In this document: positions 1 through 5,355 of the stretch, piece after piece | How positions within the stretch are numbered: position 1 is the first letter of the stretch | How the letters are laid out: every line of letters begins with the position of its first letter | Source of the DNA: CAXTTV01 sp964247295 | GTDB lineage: Bacteria; Chloroflexota; Ktedonobacteria; Ktedonobacterales; Ktedonobacteraceae | Direction: 5' to 3' | Assembly: GCA_964247295.1 (NCBI GenBank) | Contig: CAXTTV010000262.1 | Coordinates: 1-5,556, forward strand | Length of the DNA stretch: 5,556 nt | Program-made: the position numbers and the translations under genes | The notes under the pieces: model-generated | Told to the model about the DNA's origin: nothing | Database searches by the model: none | What the model saw: the letters and a program-made list of their open reading frames with translations, nothing else

Positions 1-291
1 ATTTTTATTATAGGTAGTTATGGGCTGCTCATTAATCAGAGTCAAGGGAGCAGCGGAGCCATCAATAAGTGCTTTTTGGTTCTGAATTGTTTTCAGTTGT
101 GCTGCTGGTACGCCAATGGTCTGCGCCTGATTTACCACTTCAGTAAGTTGAGTGCGAAGCTGTGAGGCCTGTTGCTGCGTTTGAGTATCGCTGCCACAGG
201 CACTCAACAAGACTAAAAGACCAAAGACAGTGCCGGCGAGCAAGCCCTGAAGCGTTCTTTGGAACGAACGAACAGCGCGTGAGCCGAGCAT
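1..291 (-). CDS. Lipoprotein of unknown function, cut off at the window edge
   Basis: The frame is open from the ATG at 291 to base 1, giving 97 residues with no stop, so the C-terminus is missing. Residues 1-13 are basic (several Arg), residues 14-29 are hydrophobic, and a lipobox Leu-Ser-Ala-Cys follows at 29-32, then Gly-Ser-Asp. This is a classic signal peptidase II site, so the mature protein should be lipid-anchored at Cys32 on the outer face of the membrane. The mature part starts with a Gln/Thr-rich stretch. I do not recognise the family; export or surface function is inferred from the signal only. The start is well fixed: a perfect AGGAGGT lies nine bases upstream and overlaps the ffh stop codon, with only seven bases between that stop and this ATG. 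Translation is therefore probably coupled to ffh. A substrate-binding or foldase lipoprotein is possible, but nothing visible decides this. Confidence 0.8.
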   Translation of the reverse strand, partial: MLGSRAVRSFQRTLQGLLAGTVFGLLVLLSACGSDTQTQQQASQLRTQLTEVVNQAQTIGVPAAQLKTIQNQKALIDGSAAPLTLINEQPITTYNKN

Positions 292-298
292 GAAAAAC

Positions 299-1795
299 CT
301 ACCTCCTGCCACCACGGGCTTTCTGTTTACGTTTCTCTTTACGATGAGCTTTTCCACTTTTCTTACCGCTTCCAGCCGGTCGGGGAAGCGCAGGCATCCC
401 GCCCATACCTTCCATGCCAGGAGGAAGGCCCTGAGCGCCCGCGCCGGCAGCGTACTGGCGTGCCATCTTACCCCACTGGCCCTTGCCGGTAGAGATTTGA
501 CGGATCATAGTACGCATCTCATTAAACTGTTCCAGGAGCTGATTGACATCCTGAACATCGCAACCGCTCCCTTTGGCGATACGTTTACGGCGGCTGCCAT
601 TAATAATCTCAGGTTCGCGACGCTCCTGCTTTGTCATCGAGAGGATGATCGCCTCCACATGTTTAAGCTGGTCGCCTTCAAGAGCCTCATCCATATCTGG
701 AAGCTCAGCAATCTTATTGAAACCGGGAAGCATTTCCATCACATTGCGCAGGGGGCCCATTCGCTTAAGCTGGCGCATCGAGCTCAGGAAATCTTCCAGA
801 TCAAACTTGCCCTGTTGCAGCTTTTTCTGAGTATTTAGCGCCTCTTCCTGGTCGATTGTCTCTTGAGCGCGCTCCAGCAGAGTCAGAACATCACCCATAC
901 CTAAGATACGCGAGACCAAACGATCGGGATAGAACGGCTCCAGGGCATCGGTCTTCTCGCCCAGTCCCATGAATTTGATTGGCACACCCGTCACAGAGCG
1001 GATCGACAGAGCGGCCCCGCCGCGGGCATCGCCGTCCATCTTCGTCAGGATCATACCGGTCAACGAGACCGCCTTATTAAAGTCATCGGCGACGCGTACC
1101 GACTCCTGTCCGGTCATCGCATCCGCGACCAGCAGGACCTCGCGAGGCGAAACGCGCTGGCGGATCGTCATCACCTCATTCATCATCATCTCGTCGATAT
1201 TGAGACGACCGGCGGTATCGAGGATCACCACCGTATTGGCCTGTTCACGCGCGGACTCCACCGCATTCGTACAGATATTCACCGGATCTGAGCCAGCAGG
1301 CTCGGCATAGACAGGAATATTGAGTTGCTTACCCAGCGTTTGAAGCTGCCGGACGGCAGCGGGCCTGTACATATCGGCAGCGACCAGTAGGGGACGCTGG
1401 CCCTGTTTCCGTAGATAATTCGCCAGTTTCGCGGCGGTCGTCGTCTTACCAGATCCTTGAAGACCGACCAGCATGATCGACGTAGGAGGAGGCCCCCCGA
1501 GCTCAATACCATTGGCCTTATTCTCACCGCCGAGCATCTCAATCAGCTCTTCTTGAACGATTGTCAGGACCTGCTGCGCTGGAGTCAGGCTCCCCAGGAC
1601 ATCCGCCCCGATCGCCTTTTCCTTTACACGCTCGACAAACTTGCGTACAACCTTTAGACTGACATCGGCCTCAAGCATCGCGAGGCGCACCTCGCGCATC
1701 GCCTCTGTCACATCCTCCTCGGTTATTCTGCCTTTCCCGCTAAGATTTGTAAAAACCCCTTCAAGGCGTTTTGATAGACTTTCAAACATTGCCAT
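299..1795 (-). CDS. ffh: Signal recognition particle protein Ffh (SRP54 GTPase)
   Basis: This is the protein subunit of the bacterial signal recognition particle. It binds SRP RNA and hydrophobic signal sequences emerging from the ribosome, and delivers the complex to the receptor FtsY at the membrane in a GTP-dependent cycle. The 498 residues are slightly longer than a typical Ffh. The N domain covers about 1-90 and the G domain about 100-300: P-loop GLQGSGKT at 111-118, DMYRPAA at 141-147, DTAGR at 193-197, TKMDGDARGG at 251-260 and GLGEK at 277-281. The methionine-rich M domain covers about 325-440, with the RNA-binding stretch SRRKRIAKGSG at 401-411. The tail is Gly/Met/Pro-rich and then very basic. 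An in-frame ATG two codons downstream (1789) is an alternative start, but GAGAGGG eleven bases before the first ATG favours 1795. The gene is transcribed with the lipoprotein downstream, from its own promoter near 1845. No ribosomal protein S16 gene follows, as it does in many bacteria. Confidence 0.97.
   Translation of the reverse strand: MAMFESLSKRLEGVFTNLSGKGRITEEDVTEAMREVRLAMLEADVSLKVVRKFVERVKEKAIGADVLGSLTPAQQVLTIVQEELIEMLGGENKANGIELGGPPPTSIMLVGLQGSGKTTTAAKLANYLRKQGQRPLLVAADMYRPAAVRQLQTLGKQLNIPVYAEPAGSDPVNICTNAVESAREQANTVVILDTAGRLNIDEMMMNEVMTIRQRVSPREVLLVADAMTGQESVRVADDFNKAVSLTGMILTKMDGDARGGAALSIRSVTGVPIKFMGLGEKTDALEPFYPDRLVSRILGMGDVLTLLERAQETIDQEEALNTQKKLQQGKFDLEDFLSSMRQLKRMGPLRNVMEMLPGFNKIAELPDMDEALEGDQLKHVEAIILSMTKQERREPEIINGSRRKRIAKGSGCDVQDVNQLLEQFNEMRTMIRQISTGKGQWGKMARQYAAGAGAQGLPPGMEGMGGMPALPRPAGSGKKSGKAHRKEKRKQKARGGRR
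301..307 (-). promoter_or_regulatory. Ribosome binding site of the lipoprotein gene, inside the ffh 3' end
   Basis: The minus strand reads AGGAGGT, a full match to the anti-Shine-Dalgarno core, nine bases before the lipoprotein ATG. Its last T is also the first base of the ffh TAG stop. This position decides the lipoprotein start and suggests that ribosomes finishing ffh can restart on the next gene. Confidence 0.8.
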
Positions 1796-1842
1796 ACGTA
1801 ATTGTTCCCTCTCTTGGGCGGTCTCTACTATGAATTCCCCCC

Positions 1843-1848
1843 ATTATA
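1843..1848 (-). promoter_or_regulatory. Extended -10 promoter of ffh
   Basis: Read on the minus strand, this is TATAAT preceded by TGG, a perfect extended -10 (TGnTATAAT). It lies about 48 bases before the ffh ATG, leaving a leader of roughly 40 bases. The hexamer at 17-bp spacing (TAGGAT, 1866-1871) is a poor -35, which the extended -10 can compensate for. It is the only convincing promoter upstream of ffh. Confidence 0.7.
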
Positions 1849-1880
1849 CCATGAGGCCGCCTGCGATCCTATAGGGGAAT

Positions 1881-2104
1881 GCATGGCTTCAGAGAGCAAT
1901 TAGACAACGTAGGGTAGGGGCGTTGATGGGGAAACGTCATGCTCTATCGAACGCCACATGCCCCGAAGACAACCGAGACGGGGAAGCGGAGCCTCGCCCG
2001 CGTGTGTGATGGATGCACGGGAGCGATCCCCCACGCCATGGGTCCACACGTGACCCGAGCTACGGGTGATGGTGAGGTGGGAGAACACCGTTCCATGCTT
2101 TTTT
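1881..2104 (+). ncRNA. Candidate structured RNA of unknown class (sRNA or methyltransferase leader)
   Basis: This 224-base stretch has no credible coding frame and is more GC-rich than its flanks. It starts with GCATGG and ends with CCATGC (2093-2098) followed by six Ts (2099-2104), so the ends can pair. Inside, in order, I see these helices: GGCGTTGAT (1919-1927) with ATC-G-AACGCC (1946-1955, one bulged G); CCCCG (1961-1965) with CGGGG (1979-1983); GCGTG (2000-2004) with CACGC (2032-2036), enclosing GGGA-GCGA-TCCC (2019-2030) with a GNRA tetraloop; GGGTC (2040-2044) with GACCC (2052-2056); and GGTG (2076-2079) with CACC (2086-2089). A TATAGG at 1870-1875 is a possible -10 placed right for a start near 1882, but no good -35 is seen. 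The hallmark GGAAG loop region of SRP RNA is absent, as are the tmRNA, RNase P and common riboswitch cores I know. The strand is inferred from the T run and could be wrong. Confidence 0.45.
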
Positions 2105-2171
2105 CGACAGAGACGCTTGCAGCCTTGAAGTGTCTTCCAGCCAGACATTTATTGGAATCATCTCTCATGGG

Positions 2172-2200
2172 TTATGAAAAGGTCAGCTTTATAGTAAAAT
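2172..2200 (+). promoter_or_regulatory. Possible promoter of the methyltransferase gene
   Basis: TTATGA (2172-2177) and TAAAAT (2195-2200) are separated by 17 bases. The -10 matches the consensus at five of six positions, the -35 at only three. A start near 2207 would give a leader of about 36 bases. The neighbouring sequence is AT-rich, with other -10-like hexamers (TATAGT at 2190, TATAAA at 2207), so the exact site is uncertain. Transcription could also come through from the candidate RNA upstream. Confidence 0.35.
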
Positions 2201-2242
2201 GGTACATATAAATACCTATTAAGGAAAAAGAAGGAATCGCAT

Positions 2243-2962
2243 ATGAAATGGAAGCAGAGAGCGCAAGAGGAAATTTTTAATACATTCGACTGGTGGGATC
2301 AAGACAGCCTTTTGTGGAAGATAACGCAAGAACGTTGCGATTATATTCAGGCCTGCATTGAGCGCAAATATGGAAAGGAAGCTTTGAAGCAGCAGGAGAT
2401 CCTTGATATAGGTAGTGGAGGAGGATTGATCTGTGAGGACCTGGCGCATCGGGGCGCGACCATGTATGGAATTGAACCCTCTCAAGGGGCCTTAGAGATC
2501 GCCAGAGAGCATACAAAGCAGAGTGGATTGGGGGAGTGCATATCGTATATGCGGGGGCGAGCGGAAGCCTTGCCCTATGCGGACGGGAGTTTTTCGGTGA
2601 TCACCTGTTTCGATGTACTGGAGCATGTGCAAGATCTCAGAGCAACAGTGCGAGAGATTGCCAGAGTGCTGGCAGCGGGTGGCATATTTAGTTTTGACAC
2701 CATTAATCGGACCATGATTGCGCGCGCAGTATTGATCTGGTATGGTGAGCATTTTCTAAGTGGGGGCCTCACACCAGGGCTCCACAAGTATCAAGACTTT
2801 ATTCAACCGCAGGAATTGCGGACATTATTAATAGAGTGTGGACTACAGGTTCAGCAATTGACAGGCTTTATGCCAATTGGGTGGCGAGATGGGCAGCTTA
2901 AAATGGGTCCAGGCCGATTTATGGGCGTTGTTTACGCGGGCTACGCGACCAAGCCACTTTAA
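2243..2962 (+). CDS. UbiG-like class I SAM-dependent methyltransferase
   Basis: The 239-residue protein has the class I (Rossmann) methyltransferase fold. The SAM-binding glycine motif ILDIGSGGG is at 53-61, an acidic residue for the SAM ribose is in GIEPS at 76-80, RAEALPY is at 106-112 and CFDVLEHV at 122-129. The second half carries features shared with UbiG/Coq3 O-methyltransferases: FDTINRT at 151-157 and HKYQDFIQPQEL at 181-192, plus a WWD near the N-terminus (17-19). UbiG methylates hydroxyl groups on ubiquinone precursors. If the host is a menaquinone-only Chloroflexota, the true substrate is probably another phenol or hydroxylated small molecule, so I give no symbol. AAGGA at 2231-2235 lies seven bases before the ATG and fixes the start. 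The gene stands alone, downstream of the candidate structured RNA and convergent with the XRE-type gene. There are no membrane segments, so it is expected to be cytoplasmic. Confidence 0.85.
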   Translation: MKWKQRAQEEIFNTFDWWDQDSLLWKITQERCDYIQACIERKYGKEALKQQEILDIGSGGGLICEDLAHRGATMYGIEPSQGALEIAREHTKQSGLGECISYMRGRAEALPYADGSFSVITCFDVLEHVQDLRATVREIARVLAAGGIFSFDTINRTMIARAVLIWYGEHFLSGGLTPGLHKYQDFIQPQELRTLLIECGLQVQQLTGFMPIGWRDGQLKMGPGRFMGVVYAGYATKPL

Positions 2963-3049
2963 GAGCAGTGTTAGATCTCGGACACAACAGGGCAGTATGA
3001 ATATATTTTTAAAACAAATTTGGAATATTGTTACAGGTTTATAAACAAT

Positions 3050-3697
3050 CTAGTGTTCAAGCCAGAGATTTTTCTCATCATGCGTCATCGTACTGCGCTC
3101 GATCGCCTCGGCTAGCGACTGTTTACGTGGACCCTGGTGGGTACTGCGAGCGGCGCGACCGGTTTGGCGACGATTCAGCATTGGAGTAGGTTGGCTATTA
3201 GAGAGGAGATGAGAGAACTGCTCAATGGACACCTCAAAAAACGTCGAGAGGCGATCGAGCTGGGACCTGGTTAAACTGATTAAGTCGATAGCACCCTCTT
3301 CAAACTTATTCCACACATCTATACTGAGGCGGAGGCCGCGAGCGGCAGTTGTTTTAGAGAAGCCTCGCTGCATCCGCAGCTCTGACAGGGTTTGAGCGGA
3401 CAACAGAGCCATAGCTGGAAGAACGTTTGTCGCCTGGACCATAGAAGCAGACTCACCAAAGACCCGTTTCATCGCCGTATCCATTGCTCTAAAAGCCATG
3501 GGGACCAGATACTCATATGAGGCATCCGGTCCCGGTATATCGGATGCACGATAGGCGGCAATAAAATCAATCAGATCGGATTGCGCGTCAGGATAATCAC
3601 TGAGCGTACAGATTAAGTCCGTCTGTCTCGCGGTATCTCCATGTTCCTCTGCGAAGAGCCAATCCAGCTTGATTTTCTGCAACTCCTGCTTGTTCAT
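3050..3697 (-). CDS. XRE-type helix-turn-helix protein, probable partner of the upstream sigma factor
   Basis: The protein has 215 residues. The N-terminal part (about 1-55) is acidic and helical, with no zinc-binding His/Cys set of the classical anti-sigma (ZAS) type. Residues about 103-165 fit an XRE/Cro-like DNA-binding domain: a leucine-rich first helix with LRMQRGFSK, a turn, LSIDVWNKFEEG at 124-135, then SQLDRLSTFFEVSIEQFSHLL. The C-terminal 50 residues are basic and low in complexity and end in a short amphipathic helix. There is no membrane segment, so it should be soluble. It lies 81 bases after the sigma factor gene on the same strand, which suggests a co-transcribed regulator that senses or restrains the sigma factor; that role is inferred. 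The start is odd: GGAAGAAGG runs right up to the ATG, so ribosome binding site spacing is poor. The ATG overlaps by four bases (ATGA) the end of an out-of-frame open stretch. The next Met is far inside, so 3697 is kept. Confidence 0.75.
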   Translation of the reverse strand: MNKQELQKIKLDWLFAEEHGDTARQTDLICTLSDYPDAQSDLIDFIAAYRASDIPGPDASYEYLVPMAFRAMDTAMKRVFGESASMVQATNVLPAMALLSAQTLSELRMQRGFSKTTAARGLRLSIDVWNKFEEGAIDLISLTRSQLDRLSTFFEVSIEQFSHLLSNSQPTPMLNRRQTGRAARSTHQGPRKQSLAEAIERSTMTHDEKNLWLEH

Positions 3698-3778
3698 CCT
3701 TCTTCCATGCCTTTCTGTTCTTTCTCGATCTTGTGTACAAGAGAGATGGTATTGAGAACCACGCTAAATTTTGAGCCG

Positions 3779-4513
3779 TTAAAATTGAGGAAGCGCGTCG
3801 TACCCTTCCTCGTGGAGGGACTCGCGCAAATAAGTAAGAGCCTTATCATAGCGAGAGCGGACCGTACGATCAGTCTTTTTACAGACATGAGCAATCTCCT
3901 CCCACTTCCATTTCTCAATGGCGCGGAGGGTCACGATCATGCGATCCAGAGGATCGGTCAGGTAAGCGAGGATGCGGCGGCTCTCCTCATTAGAGTCGAC
4001 ATGCTCGAACTGATTATCGGGATCAGCGACATCCGAGAGAGGAGGAGTCTCATCCTCGCTAGAAGGAGTCTGGATCGAATCCATCAGAGAGCGAGGAACG
4101 TGGTGAGGGCGGCCACTGGGGCGACCGTTCTCATCGGTCCGTTGTGCGAGCCCTTCCTGGCGCAGCACGCTCTTGAACTCATCGACGCACAGGCAGCGAG
4201 CTGCGTGGACGAAGTTCTGAGTCAAGAAAACCTCTTTAGGATCGCGAGCCTCTTTGAAGAGTCGGACCGCCATGTTCGCCATGGCCTCCTCGCGGAGCTC
4301 TGGGCGAGAAGCCAGGCCCTGAGACTGTTTAATGAACATCGGGATACAGCGCTCGTAGAGAACCGCGCAGAAAAACCGCAGCGCCGTCTCATCGCCCCTG
4401 CTATCGTACTCCCGAATGTTGAGAACCAGTTCGATCTCGCTGATCACATAGCGCCCATCGGAGGTCTTCTCCTTTAAGCGAGTCAACAGAGTGGGGTCCT
4501 TGAAATCTATCAT
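3779..4513 (-). CDS. ECF-like RNA polymerase sigma factor (sigma-70 family)
   Basis: The 244-residue protein is divergent but has the two-domain layout of group 4 (ECF) sigma factors. A region 2-like helical part at about 45-118 includes ELREEAMANMAVRLFKEA and FVHAARCLCVDEFK, where -10 recognition and core binding would lie. An acidic, Pro/Ser-rich linker covers about 119-175. The region 4-like part at about 176-232 has DPLDRMIVTLRAIEKWKWEE followed by a helix-turn-helix (IAHVCKKTDRTVRSRYDKAL) for -35 recognition. It is longer than a typical ECF factor of 170-200 residues because of the N-terminal 40 residues and the linker. GGGGAG (4523-4528 on the minus strand) is nine bases before the ATG and supports the start. 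A small open frame ends inside this binding site, and the XRE-type gene follows, so it probably sits in a three-gene regulatory cluster. Which genes it controls cannot be read from the window. Confidence 0.8.
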   Translation of the reverse strand: MIDFKDPTLLTRLKEKTSDGRYVISEIELVLNIREYDSRGDETALRFFCAVLYERCIPMFIKQSQGLASRPELREEAMANMAVRLFKEARDPKEVFLTQNFVHAARCLCVDEFKSVLRQEGLAQRTDENGRPSGRPHHVPRSLMDSIQTPSSEDETPPLSDVADPDNQFEHVDSNEESRRILAYLTDPLDRMIVTLRAIEKWKWEEIAHVCKKTDRTVRSRYDKALTYLRESLHEEGYDALPQF

Positions 4514-4519
4514 CTGTTT

Positions 4520-4723
4520 CTACTCCCCATAATAAGGAAGAGGGCAAATAACGTACACTGGACTGGGACAGCATACTTTGCCATTCCTGGCATGCTGGAA
4601 GGTTCCAGCTTCCTCCGAAAACAAAACTTGATTGCCCTGATCCCGCGCTGTACATCTCTGCAAATACACATCACCGACCTTTCGGCTAGCCAGTAGTACA
4701 GTACCTTGATCGCAAAGCTTCAT
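4520..4723 (-). CDS. Possible small cysteine-containing protein coupled to the sigma factor
   Basis: A 67-codon frame starts at the ATG at 4723 with a good GAAGG eight bases upstream. It ends in TAG six bases before the sigma factor start, inside that gene's ribosome binding site. The protein has five cysteines, including a Cys-Cys pair at 51-52 and Cys60, and ends in a Pro/Tyr-rich tail (PLPYYGE). It has no signal peptide or membrane segment. The Cys pattern could bind a metal or sense redox state, but it is not a recognised zinc ribbon. A longer version from a TTG at 4762 is possible but has no better binding site. I do not recognise a family. Support comes from the ribosome binding site and the spacing, not from similarity, so it may still be a chance frame in the sigma factor leader. 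Confidence 0.42.
   Translation of the reverse strand: MKLCDQGTVLLASRKVGDVYLQRCTARDQGNQVLFSEEAGTFQHARNGKVCCPSPVYVICPLPYYGE
4523..4528 (-). promoter_or_regulatory. Ribosome binding site of the sigma factor gene, overlapped by the upstream stop
   Basis: The minus strand reads GGGGAG nine bases before the sigma factor ATG. The TAG that ends the small upstream frame shares its sequence (GGG GAG TAG), and only six bases lie between that stop and the ATG. This is the geometry of translational coupling and is the main support for the small upstream gene. Confidence 0.65.
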
Positions 4724-4769
4724 CGTGAAAGCCTTCAAAAGTGCATTCTCGTTTGTTATCAAAAAGCTA

Positions 4770-4779
4770 TTCTTAAGAA
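4770..4779. repeat. Perfect 10-bp palindrome upstream of the regulatory cluster
   Basis: TTCTTAAGAA is a perfect inverted repeat located about 47 bases upstream of the small frame and between the two divergent transcription units. It could be an operator for the XRE-type protein or another dimeric regulator. At ten AT-rich bases it could also arise by chance. Confidence 0.3.
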
Positions 4780-4885
4780 CAAAGAAAAAAGCGGAAATGA
4801 AATATCGCTCACATACATATATCTAAACGCGGAAGCAAAAAACGGAAATTTTTTGGAAACCTCATAAAAACTCATTGGGAATGGG

Positions 4886-4891
4886 TATAAT
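4886..4891 (+). promoter_or_regulatory. Probable -10 box of the proline-rich small protein gene
   Basis: TATAAT is a perfect -10 hexamer 67 bases before the ATG, predicting a leader of about 60 bases. The -35 position at 17-bp spacing (CATAAA, 4863-4868) is poor, so the promoter may be weak or need an activator. GGAA repeats lie just upstream (4793, 4831, 4844, 4855). Confidence 0.5.
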
Positions 4892-4958
4892 AGGGGTGCG
4901 ATAAGAGTTCGTATACACATATTTATTTCGCAGCGTTATAGAGTATCAGGAGGATATT

Positions 4959-5222
4959 ATGGAGCAAGAGAACGCCAACGTCGTTGATCCACAAAAAGAG
5001 AGCACGATCGCGCATTACCCGGACTGGCCAAGATCCAAGCCCGGACCAGAGGTGACGCCGCCCCCGCCAGGAACGCGACCCAAACCTGAGCGACCGGAGC
5101 AGGTNNNNNNNNNNCCCGGAGAGCGGATGGACGCCGTTCTGGATACGATGGAGCCTGGGCCAGAAATCAGTTCGACCACATATAACCAGAAAGAAGCCAG
5201 AGAAGGCCGAAGCGACCGATAG
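4959..5222 (+). CDS. Proline-rich small hypothetical protein, interrupted by an assembly gap
   Basis: The ATG at 4959 has a perfect AGGAGG (4948-4953) five bases upstream, and the frame ends in TAG at 5220-5222, just before a strong terminator. About 87 residues are shown, but ten Ns at 5105-5114 lie inside the gene. A ten-N run usually marks a gap of unknown size, so the true length, and even the frame across the gap, are not known. The N-terminal part (about 1-20) is polar and acidic. Residues 22-48 are rich in Pro, Arg, Lys and Glu (KPGPEVTPPPPGTRPKPERP), suggesting a disordered linker. The C-terminal part after the gap is charged. There is no signal peptide, membrane segment or known domain. 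The signals on both sides show that it is a real, single-gene transcription unit; its function is unknown. Confidence 0.65.
   Translation: MEQENANVVDPQKESTIAHYPDWPRSKPGPEVTPPPPGTRPKPERPEQXXXXPGERMDAVLDTMEPGPEISSTTYNQKEAREGRSDR
5105..5114. other. Assembly gap (10 Ns)
   Basis: Ten consecutive undetermined bases sit within the proline-rich small gene, right after a CCG/GAG-rich stretch. Round-number N runs are usually scaffold joins, so real sequence may be missing here. Confidence 0.99.
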
Positions 5223-5235
5223 CATGGGGAGCGGG

Positions 5236-5279
5236 AGTATCAGCCCTCGCTCCACAGGATCTGAAGGGCTGATACTTTT
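5236..5279 (+). terminator. Rho-independent terminator of the small proline-rich gene
   Basis: AGTATCAGCCCT (5236-5247) pairs perfectly over 12 bases with AGGGCTGATACT (5265-5276). The loop is 17 bases and the stem is followed by a T run (5276-5279). It starts 13 bases after the stop codon, and the T run favours the plus strand. It separates the small gene from the tRNA unit. Confidence 0.88.
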
Positions 5280-5315
5280 AGTGAGAGAGACAATCGGGTC
5301 TGAGAGAAACGTACG

Positions 5316-5344
5316 TTGAAAGCCATAGAGTCTTATGATATAAT
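5316..5344 (+). promoter_or_regulatory. Strong promoter of the tRNA-Arg gene
   Basis: TTGAAA (5316-5321, five of six to consensus), a 17-base spacer and TATAAT (5339-5344, perfect) are present. TGA directly before the -10 makes it an extended -10 as well. The predicted start is near 5351, about five bases before the tRNA. This is the best housekeeping-type promoter in the window and fits stable RNA transcription. Confidence 0.88.
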
Positions 5345-5355
5345 CGGGACGTTAT

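Noticed and set aside
290..838. 182-codon plus-strand open frame opposite the ffh 3' end
   Set aside because: It is antisense to the clearly conserved ffh reading frame and has no family features.
1881..2104. SRP RNA (ffs) as the identity of the candidate RNA
   Set aside because: The position beside ffh is suggestive, but the conserved GGAAG tetraloop hairpin with the AGCAG side is absent on both strands.
1900..2168. Two minus-strand open frames in the same gap
   Set aside because: They lack ribosome binding sites and familiar sequence; they are open because the region is GC-rich and poor in stops.
1939..2211. 90-codon plus-strand open frame over the ffh-methyltransferase gap
   Set aside because: It has no ribosome binding site, its composition looks random, and it lies across the hairpins of the candidate structured RNA.
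3013..3032. AACAA/TTGTT inverted repeat between the convergent methyltransferase and XRE-type genes
   Set aside because: The stem is five AT-rich pairs with a ten-base loop, too weak to call a terminator, although a terminator is expected here. A GTTTATAAAC palindrome at 3037-3046 is equally weak.
3641..4477. 278-codon plus-strand open frame opposite the sigma factor gene
   Set aside because: It is longer than the sigma factor frame, but the minus strand has recognisable sigma region 2 and 4 features and a proper ribosome binding site; this frame has neither.
5292..5350. Direct repeat AATCGGG(T/A)C at 5292-5300 and 5342-5350
   Set aside because: It is short and imperfect; the second copy overlaps the tRNA promoter by necessity, and no function is indicated.
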